A DNA stretch of 64,000 nucleotides, taken from Batrachochytrium dendrobatidis JAM81 (Eukaryota > Chytridiomycota > Chytridiomycetes > Rhizophydiales). Both the position numbers and the translations under genes were made by a program. The stretch lies in contig NW_006281104.1 of assembly GCF_000203795.2 (NCBI RefSeq), forward strand, positions 1,326,278 through 1,390,277, in the 5' to 3' direction. The notes beneath the pieces are model-generated. The model was given only the letters and a program-made list of their open reading frames with translations. It was not told the origin of the DNA and did no database searches. Of the stretch, positions 19,750 through 31,482 are shown piece by piece; position 1 is the first letter of the stretch; each line of letters begins with the position of its first letter.

Positions 19750-22530
19750 ATGGCGACCTGTGAGCAGATGCAGTTGTTGATGGACAGTGATGGTCGGGCT
19801 AGTGCTGTTATAAGTAAAGAGAACAGCAATGAAATGTCTTTTATAAATCACTGTGATGACAGTGACAGTGAAACTGTATTTTTTGGAACTCCAAAGGCAA
19901 AAGAGTTGCAACTCAGACAGCAACACAATGACTGGACCGGACCTGCTACAGTCCGTAAACTTCCAACATGGAGTCAATCACCAGCTGCTGTTCCACAAGT
20001 AAATCTGTTTACTGATTTTTCTGCAAATCTATCTGTTCAAACTTCTATTTATTCTTCAGCCTTGAAAGTGGATAGTTTGACATCCACTCGGACAATCCTT
20101 CATTCAGCATCCATCAATGATTGTACCAATACTTCTATTTATAATTCATCAAGCCCAAGTCTGTTTTCCAAATCTACTAGAATTTCAAAATCTGGATTAC
20201 CATTGACTGGTTTGGAATCTACAACTTCTACTCTGCTTGCACATAATCCACTATTTCAACATCTATGTATATCTTATTTGGATGAGGATGTGTATTTTTG
20301 CATTCCAGATTCACAGCCATTTTCTACTAATTCATCAACAGATCTTCCTTGGGAACCCACCTCTAAAAGCGATACTCCCAATAAGACTCCGCAATGGAAA
20401 ACAGCACGCCAATTTAAAAGAAACTCGGACATTTATTCAACAGTAGAGACCAGCAATGAACAGCTACCAATCTTACCATTGATTTCAGATCTACCCACGA
20501 CTCCAACAAAATTATGTTGCTGGAATGCGTCTACTCCATCCAAATCTTCTCAAACACCATCCACTGTTCTTTTTATAGCCACACAGCTACAACATAGCGC
20601 TGCATTACGAATTCAACGGTGGATACGTCATATTTTTGTCAAGAAATGTGTATTTCATTCCATTCGTCAGCTTTCTGCCCAGTACAGACTACAGCAATGG
20701 GTATATATGAGCTCTGTGATTACAATACAATATGCTTGGCGAAGGTGGATCCGATATAAGCAACTATTGCGAATGAAAAGTGCTACGATTATTCAAACTG
20801 CATGGCGCGAGATGCAGAGCAGACATCATCAGAAATTAAACGTTTTAAAGAATAAGGCTGCAACCAAAATTCAGTTGGCTTGGAAATGCTTTACTGCTCG
20901 CAACATTGCTAAAGCCCTTTTTTGTCAAAAAGTTATTCATAAACAGAATCTGGCGAGGTATAACTCTGTTTGTACTATTTCTCGATGGTGGTATCGAATT
21001 ATGCGTGATAGAAAGCATCGTCAATATCATGCAACTGTGATAAAGTTGCAATCTCTAGTTCGACGGTTCCAGGCACGGAAACGTTTCATACAGATCAAAA
21101 CATCTGCTAAGCAGATTCTTCAAGCATGGCGGTCATACAAACGTTTGAAGCGCAACGTACATATTCCTAATTCACCTGATGTACTAGCACAATCTTTGAA
21201 TCATGACACAAGCCATCTTACTACATTTAATGCGCTGCCGCCAGTCATTCCTATACTCTTTGAATCTTTGACTGCCTTGCCAATATCTACGTTCAAGAAG
21301 TCATCCTTGAACGTACCCACTACTCTGCAAAGCGTCGCGACTACACCTTCACAGTCTTTGATGGTAAAGTCCACATCAAGAGAAACGGATAAAAAGTATC
21401 AAGCTATTATTGAAGAGAAAAAAAAACAACTCGAAGAAATTCGTCAGAAAAAATTGAAGCTTAAGCGACAACTAAGTGGCGAGCTTACAATGTCCATGCC
21501 CAGCAACATATCCAATGCAACTACAGCTTCATTGATTCCTAATGCCATACCCTCGCTTAGTTTTGAGCCCTCTAGCTCTAACCGACTTGTACATCAACAA
21601 CTGCATACATCTATACATCAATTAAATAATGGTTTGATTCAACCGGTTGATAACACGTTGCCCACTCACTTACATGGTTTTACTACCGCGTTGAAAACAG
21701 TTCAACAAAGTATTCACTCGATGAAAGCGCTTGATTTTGACCGACTTACAAGAGAGAATACTCGTCGTAATGCACTTTGTAGAAATCGGTATGTGGTCAA
21801 AGTCGTCAACAATTATGGGACTGCGCCACCTAGTCCAACAACGCAGTTGATGGATCGTATTAAACAGCGAAAACAATCCGGCGTAGCTCGAACGTTTACT
21901 CCTGATGATGGCGTTGTAGAAATTGAGCCGCCTAAAGTACGTCGAATCCAATGGGACCCAGCATTAATTGACATATGTGAATCGATAGAACCAGACAGCA
22001 ATATTGATCTATATACTGATGTGGTTCAAGCTACTGCAGTAAAAGCTCAACCTGTTACATATGGGAGTATCAAACCACCCAACGTGGGTATGAAACGTAA
22101 ACTTGCAGACTATCATTGCGAAACTACTTCTACGTGTGTTTCTTTACCTATTCGTATAGATTCCAATGGATTCAATCCTAGCTTGACGGGTCAACAACTA
22201 TCCGATGAAGCGATACGGTCAAAACGAAGAAAATCGTGTTTGCGACCTGTTTTGTCCATGTCGGATACCACTGACATGATATCGTCTAAAAATACCGAAT
22301 CTGTAGTGATTCAACGAATACGATATGTGCCTAGACCGGTTATTTCTAACCCTGCACGTGGTAGTAAGATACCACCCAAAGTCAAAAAAGCACAGCATGG
22401 ATCACAAGCAAAAGCAAATTCCACTTTTAGAAACTCGAGTGGTACTGCATCTGGCTTACCGACATCTTCAACTGCAAAAGTTGGTATGAATAGCACTATA
22501 AAGAAATCTACGACACATGTTCACAAATAA
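19750..22530 (+). CDS. Multi-IQ-motif protein, intronless
   Basis: A single exon of 926 codons from ATG 19750 (the codon before it is TTG). Residues 1-270 are Ser/Thr-rich and disordered. From about 280 to 470 run six or seven IQ-like calmodulin-binding helices: AALRIQRWIRHIFVKK (281), VITIQYAWRRWIRYKQ (321), TIIQTAWREMQSRH (345), TKIQLAWKCFTARN (371), ISRWWYRIMRDRK (407), IKLQSLVRRFQARKRF (430) and ILQAWRSYKRLKR (455). A Lys/Glu coiled coil (about 547-580) and a basic disordered C-terminus follow. Tandem IQ arrays of this kind occur in ASPM-, IQCE- and myosin-type proteins; no motor, CH or GAP domain is present. A cytoskeletal or spindle/basal-body role with calmodulin is plausible. Unusual here for lacking introns. 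Confidence 0.75.
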   Translation: MATCEQMQLLMDSDGRASAVISKENSNEMSFINHCDDSDSETVFFGTPKAKELQLRQQHNDWTGPATVRKLPTWSQSPAAVPQVNLFTDFSANLSVQTSIYSSALKVDSLTSTRTILHSASINDCTNTSIYNSSSPSLFSKSTRISKSGLPLTGLESTTSTLLAHNPLFQHLCISYLDEDVYFCIPDSQPFSTNSSTDLPWEPTSKSDTPNKTPQWKTARQFKRNSDIYSTVETSNEQLPILPLISDLPTTPTKLCCWNASTPSKSSQTPSTVLFIATQLQHSAALRIQRWIRHIFVKKCVFHSIRQLSAQYRLQQWVYMSSVITIQYAWRRWIRYKQLLRMKSATIIQTAWREMQSRHHQKLNVLKNKAATKIQLAWKCFTARNIAKALFCQKVIHKQNLARYNSVCTISRWWYRIMRDRKHRQYHATVIKLQSLVRRFQARKRFIQIKTSAKQILQAWRSYKRLKRNVHIPNSPDVLAQSLNHDTSHLTTFNALPPVIPILFESLTALPISTFKKSSLNVPTTLQSVATTPSQSLMVKSTSRETDKKYQAIIEEKKKQLEEIRQKKLKLKRQLSGELTMSMPSNISNATTASLIPNAIPSLSFEPSSSNRLVHQQLHTSIHQLNNGLIQPVDNTLPTHLHGFTTALKTVQQSIHSMKALDFDRLTRENTRRNALCRNRYVVKVVNNYGTAPPSPTTQLMDRIKQRKQSGVARTFTPDDGVVEIEPPKVRRIQWDPALIDICESIEPDSNIDLYTDVVQATAVKAQPVTYGSIKPPNVGMKRKLADYHCETTSTCVSLPIRIDSNGFNPSLTGQQLSDEAIRSKRRKSCLRPVLSMSDTTDMISSKNTESVVIQRIRYVPRPVISNPARGSKIPPKVKKAQHGSQAKANSTFRNSSGTASGLPTSSTAKVGMNSTIKKSTTHVHK

Positions 22531-22679
22531 AGTGTAGCTATTCAAGTAAACTGGAAAGCGTCGAGTTGATTCAAATATGATTTTATTTTAGTAGCTTTAA
22601 ATACCAATCTGGAATCAGTAAAGGATGCGTTCAATCCTAATCAGAACAGTAGCCAGTAGATAAAAAAAGCTTGAGTTGG

Positions 22680-25600
22680 TTACAGATCTGAGCTTTGTGT
22701 ACGTGCATGCATATCATACTGTGTCGTATTGGCGATTCCAGTCAGTGCATTTGGGGGACGAAAGTTGAATTTACGACCCTCTTGATAAATCTCCTCTAGT
22801 AATGTATCAAACCTTGCCTGTTCCTTTGCCTCGAGATATTTTTGATAAATGCGCAGTGCCTAACACAATCAATACAAACCCATTCAAAATGTATGGATTC
22901 ATCACATGAGTCGAGGCATGTTTTAACCAGTACAACAAGATCATCAACTACTTACGCCTCGGGCATCTTCCACACTATCGTGAGAGCTTGAGTGAATATC
23001 TTCCTTGAAAAAAAACCATACAAGGAACCGCAGTGACAACTTTCTGTTTGTAGATCAGCAATACAACCCAACATCATATATTAGGACAATGCAAGCAAAA
23101 TAGTTTCAACATCACAGATACCACTTTAAAAGGCAGTAGTACAATTGGTCGATTACATACCGGCTGTATTGCTTCAAGTAATAAATATCAACCGTGTCAA
23201 TAATTTGATGAGGCGGAATCAAGATATCTACAAATAGTCAAATTGTTAGAGTGAATGGTATCAAATGATTTCAAGAGTTGACTACAGTCATTCAATACTA
23301 GTCAAAGCAGTTTAAAGTAAATATGACATACTGATTGTGCGACAATCTTTTTTGAGTCCGTGGCCAACGAATATGCATCCAATGTCAACTAGCAAGCGTA
23401 GTTTTTTGTACGCAATCTGCACGTAAAATGATGATGGGCAGCCGTTAAACTCGACTGAATGGAATGTGTAGTTGTCAACATAAATTCGACTTACTTTGAG
23501 AGATACAATCGGAAGTTTAGAGGTTCGAACATCCAAATCACTGGCTAATTCACCCATCGACATCAGAAAATAAGCACAACGTATAGTATTTCCAATTTTT
23601 GATCGTCATGCATATACTCTTACCAATAATTCCAGAAAACTCGGTCAGGTAATTGACAACAGGCTGCGATATGAAAATGTAATCGTCGATAAATGGCACA
23701 CCCATTCGAGGCTCTATTCCACGAATTACACTGACTCGAGCAAGACCTGATTCAGCAGGACGAATAATCGATTTTGATCCATCACTTTTAATCTCCATCT
23801 CTGCCTAAATTATCAATTGGTTGAAGTGAAACACCACGAGTCAACAAAACAGCACATGAATAGATTTAAAGTCAACACTCAAGACGCTTACTTCCGTCAT
23901 GACAACAAACTCGGCATCAATCGCACAAATGTATTCCGAGATACAAGGTATTTCCAACTCGGTAAGCAGCTCATAGTTGAAACAAACATCTTTTTGCTTG
24001 CTAACATGCATGTCAAAATTGCAAACATATCAACGTCTGTATAATCGACACACTTGTCTTGAAACTTTAAACAAAAATAATCAACTTACTTGATATTTTG
24101 ATGCTTAATCAAAATAGAAAAATCAGGTTCGACAGGAGACAAAAAGAATTCATTTTTATCTGGGTGTGTCCGTCGAATATACTGTATGATTGCAGGCATC
24201 TAAATACCAACAAAAAATAAAAATTAGATTCGCAAAATAAATCGTATACTACAAAAAGTCTAAACAAAAAACATCACACTAATGGCTGAAATAACAATCA
24301 AACAAACCTTCCAATCTTCAAACCGACATTCTTCTCCATTAAAAATCTCTTGCACTAAAAAGTCATTAAATAGGTACCATTTGGGAGCGTCATAATCATC
24401 AGAAACTAAAGCATTAATCATAGCAAAAGGTGTTTATATATGTTATTGAAAAACAAATCCAAACAAAAATATGTTAATAACAACCGTCAAATGGTCAACA
24501 GTCAGTTTACCATTAATACATGCTACAAGATGAGTCGGCTCGTTTTCAAATTGAATTGCCGATACAACAGTCTAAAATTTGAATACAGTTGAAACATTTC
24601 AACAAGAATAATGTCAGATTGGCTACACTATTATTAATCCCCAATTCAAAACAGTACATGTAAACCTACTTTTAAATCGTAAATAGCAACATCAGAAGAG
24701 TTTAGATCAACATCAACGTCAACCCCGCTTTGATCAACTATCAAATAGCCGTCCGCATCACGTCGCAATACAAAACTGTATAGTCACATAAAAACGTTGA
24801 TATAAATAAAATAAACGTTTGATGGCATTGAAAAGGCATTCAAACAATAGTATGCACCTTTTAAGAAGAAAGCACGATGATCCGTCTTGTGCTAACCACA
24901 ATATCAAACTATATTAGATACGGAATTCTTTAAACATTTACAGTATGCAAGCAATTTTTTCAAATATACTTACTATCTCGACGCCAAAGTTCAGACTCTA
25001 GATCATTGGTAATATTGGCATTCAAATTCAAAAAATTGGGAAGTTTGGTAAGTTTACGAGACTGTTTTATATTCTGATACTTTTGACACTTGTCACACCA
25101 GGCACGAGTAGAAGACTCCTTGTTGATACTGGCATGTAAAAGCTCCAAAAAGTTTGCAGGTAGATTCTACATGTTTAGTTGGTTGGTATGGTCAGCACAA
25201 GTATCATGAAACAGCCTGATGATCATTATAAACAGATACATTACTTTGTGATCATAGTGTAAATCAATGACAAAAGGTACGCTATCACGATTATGATCAT
25301 GGTTTCCATGACATTTGATCAAAGTCCAAAGTGGAATACCATAAATTGTTTTGATGTACTCATCGGGTGGATAATCAATTGCCTGTGAATGTTTTGTGGA
25401 TTTGGCCCCCAGTTCTTGATGAAGCTGCTCCAGCAAAAATCGCATTGTGGTTTGGATGAGTTTATCATACTGCAAGGTTAATACGCTTTGCGGATCTGTA
25501 TGTGAAACTTCAGCATCAACCAATCCCAGTGCACATGCTAAATGGTTATAAAGCGTATACGTGTTAAACAGATAGTCGATCATTACAGACGCAACCAATA

Positions 25601-27704
25601 ATGTTGAGCAAAATACAATATTTAAGAGTTACATCAACCTACCTTCAGGAGTAGCGCCAAAGGCTCGTAAAAAATTGGACGCCTGACAGTTGGCACCTTT
25701 TGAATCTTCTAGCATACGAAACAAAAATCCAAGCTCGCAAGCCAAACACAAATCCTTCATACACGCAGTGCGGATATGTGACTTGACAAGTTCACATAGC
25801 GGACGATTAAAAAACAGTATTTGAAGAAGCGGATTGCAATACGAGTTTTGAATATGTGTTTCCAAACCACCGTAAACTGTATGATTGTAATACTCAAAAT
25901 CAAAGTCTTCTACACCAAATTTGCTATACTTGATTTCAATCTTGTGCCAATGGTATTCAGAAATTTCAGATTCTTGTAAAGACGGATCATTGGTTTCTGG
26001 CGATTTGAGAGATGATTTGGCTGAATGACCTTCAGTTTTCTACAAGAGTCGAGTGATGAGCATACACGCACATTGACACAATTGTACACGTATAAACCGT
26101 CAAATTCGGATTTCATATACATATAAACAAGTTATATTATCAACCACTTACAAATTTTCGATGAAGCCTGTCACGTTGCTGCTGCGATCTAAACTTGGGA
26201 CCACTTAAGCCCGGTGATGCACAGGTAGGTGTAGAAGCGCGGATTGACATGATCAAATTTTGATTGCGCTTTAATGGCATATCTTGCACATAACCAACAA
26301 AATCGCTCATTTTGACATTTTTCAGTACTTCTGGTGGAATACGAGGTTGAGGCCGACCCACATTGATCAAGAGGGAATTTGGCCAGGCAGAGAGAAGTTC
26401 AGAAGTATATCTTGGCATACCAACAGCAGAGAGTGGAGTATCATCTCCGATTTCAACAGTGGATTTGTCTACAAACATGCTTCTGTATTCGCTCTGTCGA
26501 GAATATGGATTGTATCTAATAGTCTCATGCGTAGAAAAAACAGCGCAGGAATTTGTTGTGTCGCCAACAGCAAATGCATCGCTATTTGACGATATATCCA
26601 TAGAAGATATCATTCCAGGCATATCGGCTCTAATGAATGTTACACCGGTGTAGTTTGGCGATGTGATGTCGCAGATTTGAACCGCGCCAGTTTTAGATAG
26701 AATCAAAAGACGAGAAGGTTGTTTTGGATGGAATCGCACATGTTCTGGTCCTACAGAAAAGGGGATAGGAGAAAGAGCTCGCATTGTTCTGATATCGTAC
26801 AATTTGATCAAGCGATCGGGCAACAAGGCGCCATTTCGAATGGAGTAACCACACGTAGCCATAGTATTGCCTATGATGTCCATGGATAAAATTCCACCAG
26901 CATGAGCTAAGATGGTATGTTCGATTTCCATTGTTCTGGGATCAAGAAATTGAACTCTTCCACTTTCAGTAGCATGTGCCATGAATTTCCCCTGTTTCAT
27001 GGCAACAATGGGCTCGTCCAGCGAGATCTGATTTTTAAATTAAGATTACAAACCAAAGTGAAAAATCTGACCAACAAGAAATAAAAATACCTCGTTGACG
27101 ATAGTTCCTCGATACATGTTGACTACAGAGAGCGTTGTTGGAGAGCCAACGACATGTAACTGAGAAGAAGTGTTTGTAAATGACATGCATCGAGCATCGG
27201 ACATTCTAAGATAAATATTAAACAAGAATTAGATTTTAATAATAGAATGCAAGGTCAAAGACATACAATTTGTTCCATCGTTGAATGCCGCATCTAGAAG
27301 TGAATCTGACATTTTTAGAAGACAGACTGATGACACCGCTATCGTGAATCAACAACTGAGAAGCAGGAACACCGTGATGAGCAGGAAACGAAGTGTATCT
27401 TGGAGAAGCATCACCAATGTTAAGGAATGAAGTGACCTGACCCTGCAAGCGAGGTAGAAGACCATGAGTGTTAGCCATCCAGTTTTATCCAGTTTTATCC
27501 AGTTTTATCCAGTTTTATCCAGTTGGATTGTTCTATTCATCCAGTTTTATTCATCATTCAACTACAACGTATTCTTACAGAAACATCACCAATCCAAACC
27601 AACTCTTCATAAGGATCAAAAGCAATACAAGACAAGCCAGGACTAGACCGAACTGCAATGGGAACATGCAGTCGGTGTCGCTCTTCCCAAGTCATACAAG
27701 ACAT
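22680..27704 (-). CDS. PAN2: PAN2, poly(A)-specific ribonuclease catalytic subunit
   Basis: The deadenylase that, with PAN3, trims mRNA poly(A) tails in the cytoplasm. About 15 exons. The WD40 part (27704 to about 26151) includes [44 protein letters not shown] and NPYSRQSEY. The UCH-like pseudoprotease part begins with [20 protein letters not shown] near 25860 and includes a CDKCQKY zinc-type pair near 25105. The DEDDh exonuclease has AIDAEFVVM (about 23915), [38 protein letters not shown] (about 23380) and [13 protein letters not shown] (about 22975): all four acidic residues and the His are present. The start at 27704 or 27695 ([12 protein letters not shown]) fits; an upstream in-frame ATG at 27857 would overlap STN1. 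The C-terminus is ...TQSSDL. Confidence 0.9.
27481..27524 (+). repeat. 10-bp minisatellite in PAN2 intron 1
   Basis: Four perfect copies of AGTTTTATCC followed by AGTT, with two further degenerate copies to 27551. It lies wholly inside the first PAN2 intron (27443-27578). Confidence 0.85.
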
Positions 27705-27831
27705 GAGTTGATAATACGATGTGTCTTGTAGTAAAATCACACTTGAACCAATGGAACAAGTTGAAGTGTTTGATGGAAACAACGGATCGACTGATTCAAC
27801 ACTTGGATGGTTTTCATTCAATAATAGTTTA

Positions 27832-29086
27832 TTAAACTGCTGCGTAGTGAGTTGCATCCACACTGTAAATGTCTGCTGTTGAATTCAGTTGTTGAATCGA
27901 TTCTATTATTCTGAGTTTGGGCACTCGTTGGAATCGTTGTTGTTCTTGCAGTCGCAGCACTACAAAGTCTTGCGACACTCCTTTCATTCGACTTTTTGCT
28001 TGTCGACTTTCTTGTCGAATAATCTCCAAAATTTCTATTCCCAAGTTACCTTGGTGTGTAATCTTCTCATAAGTGTCGCTCTCTTCATCCCGTAATGCGA
28101 GTATGCCTTGTTCTACCATTCTCTTGAAACCATAGCTAAACTGTCTTGCAACCAGTTGCGTTTGCTTGTTCGCGTCCGTTGTTTTGTTCTTGAGACTTTG
28201 GATTGCTGCCAGACGAAGTTGTGCATCTTGACTGGTTTTCGAAAAATGAACTATCGCACTGTCTGGAAGTGCACCAATGTGGTCCTGTAATGCATCTACA
28301 AACTGTTTATTCTCATTAGTCACCTGTTTGACTGTCGAATCTTGAGCTGCATCCGTTCCGTATTTTGAAATAACTGCTTGCTTGATAGATTTGGGAACAA
28401 CAAGTGGTTTGTCATACACATCTTGCTTGAGCGACATCACTGTCAACCATTCTGTTGTTTCGTAATTGGGATTCGTTTGGTGTGCTGCATTTAGACTGTT
28501 TAAACAAGTAGTCATAAACTAAAACAAGTCTTTAAACCGTGACTCACCTATAGAATGAATAGTAATATGTCGTTCATCTTCAAATGTAGATAATCGACCC
28601 ATAATACAAACTAGATCTCCAAGATGTTGTGTATCATTTGTACTAGTATGAGAATTGTTCCATTCTATACATGATATGGATCCAGTTCCATCATCCACTG
28701 TATTTCTGTTTAGAATAATTTGATACCACACACAAGTGGATTACATTGTGACATACCAGAATACCGAATGTATTTACTTGATTGATGAACTGACATGATA
28801 ATTCCAGATATTCGGACATTACGAATAGGATGTGTTTTGTAGAGATAAACAGCTGTTCAATCCCAACAGTACATGAATTACATTAAAAAGAATCATTCCA
28901 ATACATACAAATCTCAACAGTCTTACTTGAATCTACTGCTGGATGAACTTGACATGTCCACAATATATCAAAAATGAACAGAGCAACATGTACAGCAAAC
29001 AGAGAGTCAATCCCTAATAGCAGTTGCTGATGTTTCAATTCAAGATCAGATTGAACTTGCATTTGTAAATCCACTTGCTGCTTCAT
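27832..29086 (-). CDS. STN1: STN1, CST telomere-capping complex subunit
   Basis: An OB-fold protein of the CST (CTC1/Cdc13-STN1-TEN1) complex that protects telomeres and assists polymerase-alpha fill-in. Exons: from ATG 29086 (MKQQVDLQMQVQSDLELKH...LLLGIDSLFAVHVALFIFDI) to about 28928; about 28856-28757 (VYLYKTHPIRNVRISGIIMS, the conserved YxxHPIRxVxIxG block); 28690-28550 (VDDGTGSISCIEW, GDLVCIMGRLSTF); and about 28490-27832. The last exon begins AHQTNPNYETTEW and holds the winged-helix C-terminal half, ending SVDATHYAAV. The OB fold and the order of blocks match human STN1. About 370 residues, normal length. An earlier TTG-initiated extension is not needed. Divergent from ELOF1 by 73 bases. 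Confidence 0.85.
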
Positions 29087-29159
29087 GTCTGAATTCAACA
29101 ATTCAAGAATAAAAACAATTCAATGAATTCTTTACTGTTATTTTTGTTGAATTCAAATA
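29087..29159. promoter_or_regulatory. 73-bp divergent promoter, STN1/ELOF1
   Basis: The entire interval between two opposite start codons is 73 bases, AT-rich, with AATAAAAACAATTCAATG; any promoter must be shared or overlap the genes. Confidence 0.4.
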
Positions 29160-29627
29160 ATGGGCAAACGCAAGTCCAGCAAGAAACCGCAGGCAAAGAT
29201 CAAGATGGTTTTGGACAAGGAGTTTTCATGTCTGTTCTGTAACCATGAAAAGACAGTCACTTGCAAGATGTAAGAACTCGGTCTGTTGTTTCCAACTCAT
29301 TAAACTTGATTTAAAATTCATGTACAATCAACAGGGACATGGAGAACAAGATTGGTCAATTAACCTGCAGTGCTTGTGGAGTGTCGTTTCAATCCATGGT
29401 TACAAGTAATGTATTCAACCTTGATACTTGTCTTGAAACTAGAAACTAACAGAATCAATATCATTCAACAAGAACTCAGTGAACCTGTAGATGTATTCAG
29501 CGACTGGATTGACGCTTGTGAATTGGCAAATCAAGAAAAACACTCTTCCGCTCCATCTGCACGCTCTGCAAACAGATATGACGATAGTGTAGGCGAGGAT
29601 GACGAGGATGACGACGATATTCGATAA
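29160..29627 (+). CDS. ELOF1: Transcription elongation factor ELOF1 (Elf1), zinc ribbon
   Basis: A small RNA polymerase II elongation and transcription-coupled-repair factor. Exons: 29160-29269 (MGKRKSSKKPQAKIKMVLDK, then FSCLFCNHEKTVTCKM), 29335-29405 (DMENKIGQLTCSACGVSFQS) and 29473-29627 (LSEPVDVFSDWIDACELANQ). Two Cys pairs (CLFC and CSAC) form the zinc ribbon. The SEPVDVxSDWIDACE block is the family signature. It ends in an acidic tail (GEDDEDDDDIR), common in fungal forms. About 112 residues. The third acceptor is read as ...CAACAAG/AACTCAG because only that phase restores the conserved block. Confidence 0.92.
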
Positions 29628-29763
29628 ATGCTTACAAAGAATGTACAGTCTTGTCTAGCAATCTGATTTTTGAATGAATTGTCAAAAATATTGCATAGTA
29701 CTGTCTGTCCATTCACACCCATTCGAACTTGATATAAAAAGCACTATACTCTTGACAATTGGT

Positions 29764-31320
29764 TTATTGATTCTGTCGACGATCCAACTGCTGTTGCTTG
29801 AATCGTGACAGTTTGGGTTTCTACATTCAAAATCAAAATATGAGTTGCAGAAAAACTACATATAACCAATGATTTGCTTCAAAATATCATTTTACCTGAA
29901 TAGATGGCGGTATACTGGCTGGCATGGGCAATACAATAGACGAATCGGATTTTCTTCCACTAGATTCCGATACATGCAAAGGTACTACAGATCCACTCGG
30001 TAGTTTTCCTGAATGAGAAATACTTGGCGGTAACCCAGATGGAACTACTATTTTGGCATCAGATTCAGGATCGCTTGGCTCATAGTGTCCCATTTCCTCG
30101 TCATTTGGATCAATTGGCTTTTGGAGAATATCAGCTTTGAGAAATTGATTGCGCTTGTGATGGTATTCAATAGAAACTTGCTGTCCAAGTACCATATTAT
30201 CAAGATCGCTTTCATCATCACTATCTCCTTCAAAATCGTCACCAAAACCACGTTCAATCACACTAGTTTGAACAGGCTGTTGTCGATTTCTGTTTTTGGT
30301 CACAACTGCCTCGCTATTGTCCAATTCAGCACCGTCTGCCTCCTGTTTCTCCTCCATTTCCATCAGTTTAAGCTTTGCCAACAAATTCTTGTCAAAATCT
30401 TCAAGCTCATGCTCCTCGAGTCTATTGTCGTCATAATCAATTTCCTCGGCATCTGCATCTGCATCTGCAAATTGATTTTGCAAAAGTTTAGCAGACTGAC
30501 GAGGTGGAGATTTTGTCGACGCATGAGTAGATTCTGCTGTTGGGTTACTGATTGGTTCTTGGTAAGGTTCTTGAATATCAACATATTTAAGACCTTCTTC
30601 GTTGACCTCATCATCGTCAAAATCAACTGTACTGGATTTGTGCTCCAGCACCATTTGAGACCTGACCTCCAATTCCTTGTAGACCGATTGACTGCGATCC
30701 AGTTGTTCAGCAACAACTAGCATTGGTCATATATGTTCAATGTATCAAATTAGATTTAGAATATAAGGAATCATTTCCTAGCAAGATTTTAAAAACCCAC
30801 AGCTGCAGCGACGCTTGTGAATTCGCTTGGCTTGATGGAGACTGGTTTCGGCAAACCAATTAACTCCAAGTGATACTAGGACTTCCCCAGTGCAATAGAT
30901 TTCGCCTGGCATATATGCAAGACATCCAGTTCCAATAGGAACCTAATCATTTACAAAATACATTGATGTCAACCAATATTGAATACAGTTGTAATATGCC
31001 ATGTATTCAATACACTGATTCTAAACTATCAAGTAATCAATGGATTGGTCTCAGTCTACAACATCGTTTACCATGACTGGTTTGCGATAACTCTGACCTG
31101 CTAGGTCAAGGAATCGTCCAAGATCATCCAGTTCTTTTTTTCTCTTTCTCCATTCAGCAACTGTGTGATCCAACTGGCTTTGAGCCTATACCAACATGAA
31201 TTCAAACAGTTTAATCATAGGAATAACATAAAACAGTATAAATACAATCAACACTTTCAAACTACTTGCAATCGAAATTTGATCTTTTTGGGAAGTAGTG
31301 TGCATTATGTTGTTATTCAT
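29764..31320 (-). CDS. URI1: URI1/Bud27, unconventional prefoldin RPB5 interactor
   Basis: A prefoldin-like scaffold that helps RNA polymerase assembly through RPB5 and links to TOR signalling. Exons: 31320-31255 (MNNNIMHTTSQKDQISIASS), about 31184-31072 (AQSQLDHTVAEWRKRKKELD), about 30941-30803 (VPIGTGCLAYMPGEIYCTGE, VSLGVNWFAETS: the prefoldin-alpha core), about 30712-29897 (acidic, LEEHELEDFDKNLLAKLKLM, GQQVSIEYHHKRNQFLKADI) and 29820-29764. The last exon, KPKLSRFKQQQLDRRQNQ, matches the conserved C-terminal URI box (SRFK). The long acidic middle is usual for the family. Exon 1 is the least certain part; its splice phase fits. Confidence 0.88.
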
Positions 31321-31482
31321 TCTCTTGCAGTTGTATTCACTAAGAGTGTAATCAACTGTCAATAAACAGCCAATTCCCATCAAATTTATTAAAACTGTTT
31401 TTTGAATTCTGACTGTTTGATTTTAATAGATTATTATCTGAAATATGTATTTGATACAATCAATGTGATTGATTCTGTAACA

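Noticed and set aside
30085..30720. A 211-codon plus-strand frame opposite URI1
   Set aside because: Mirror of the acidic URI1 exon; no start context, splice partner or motif.
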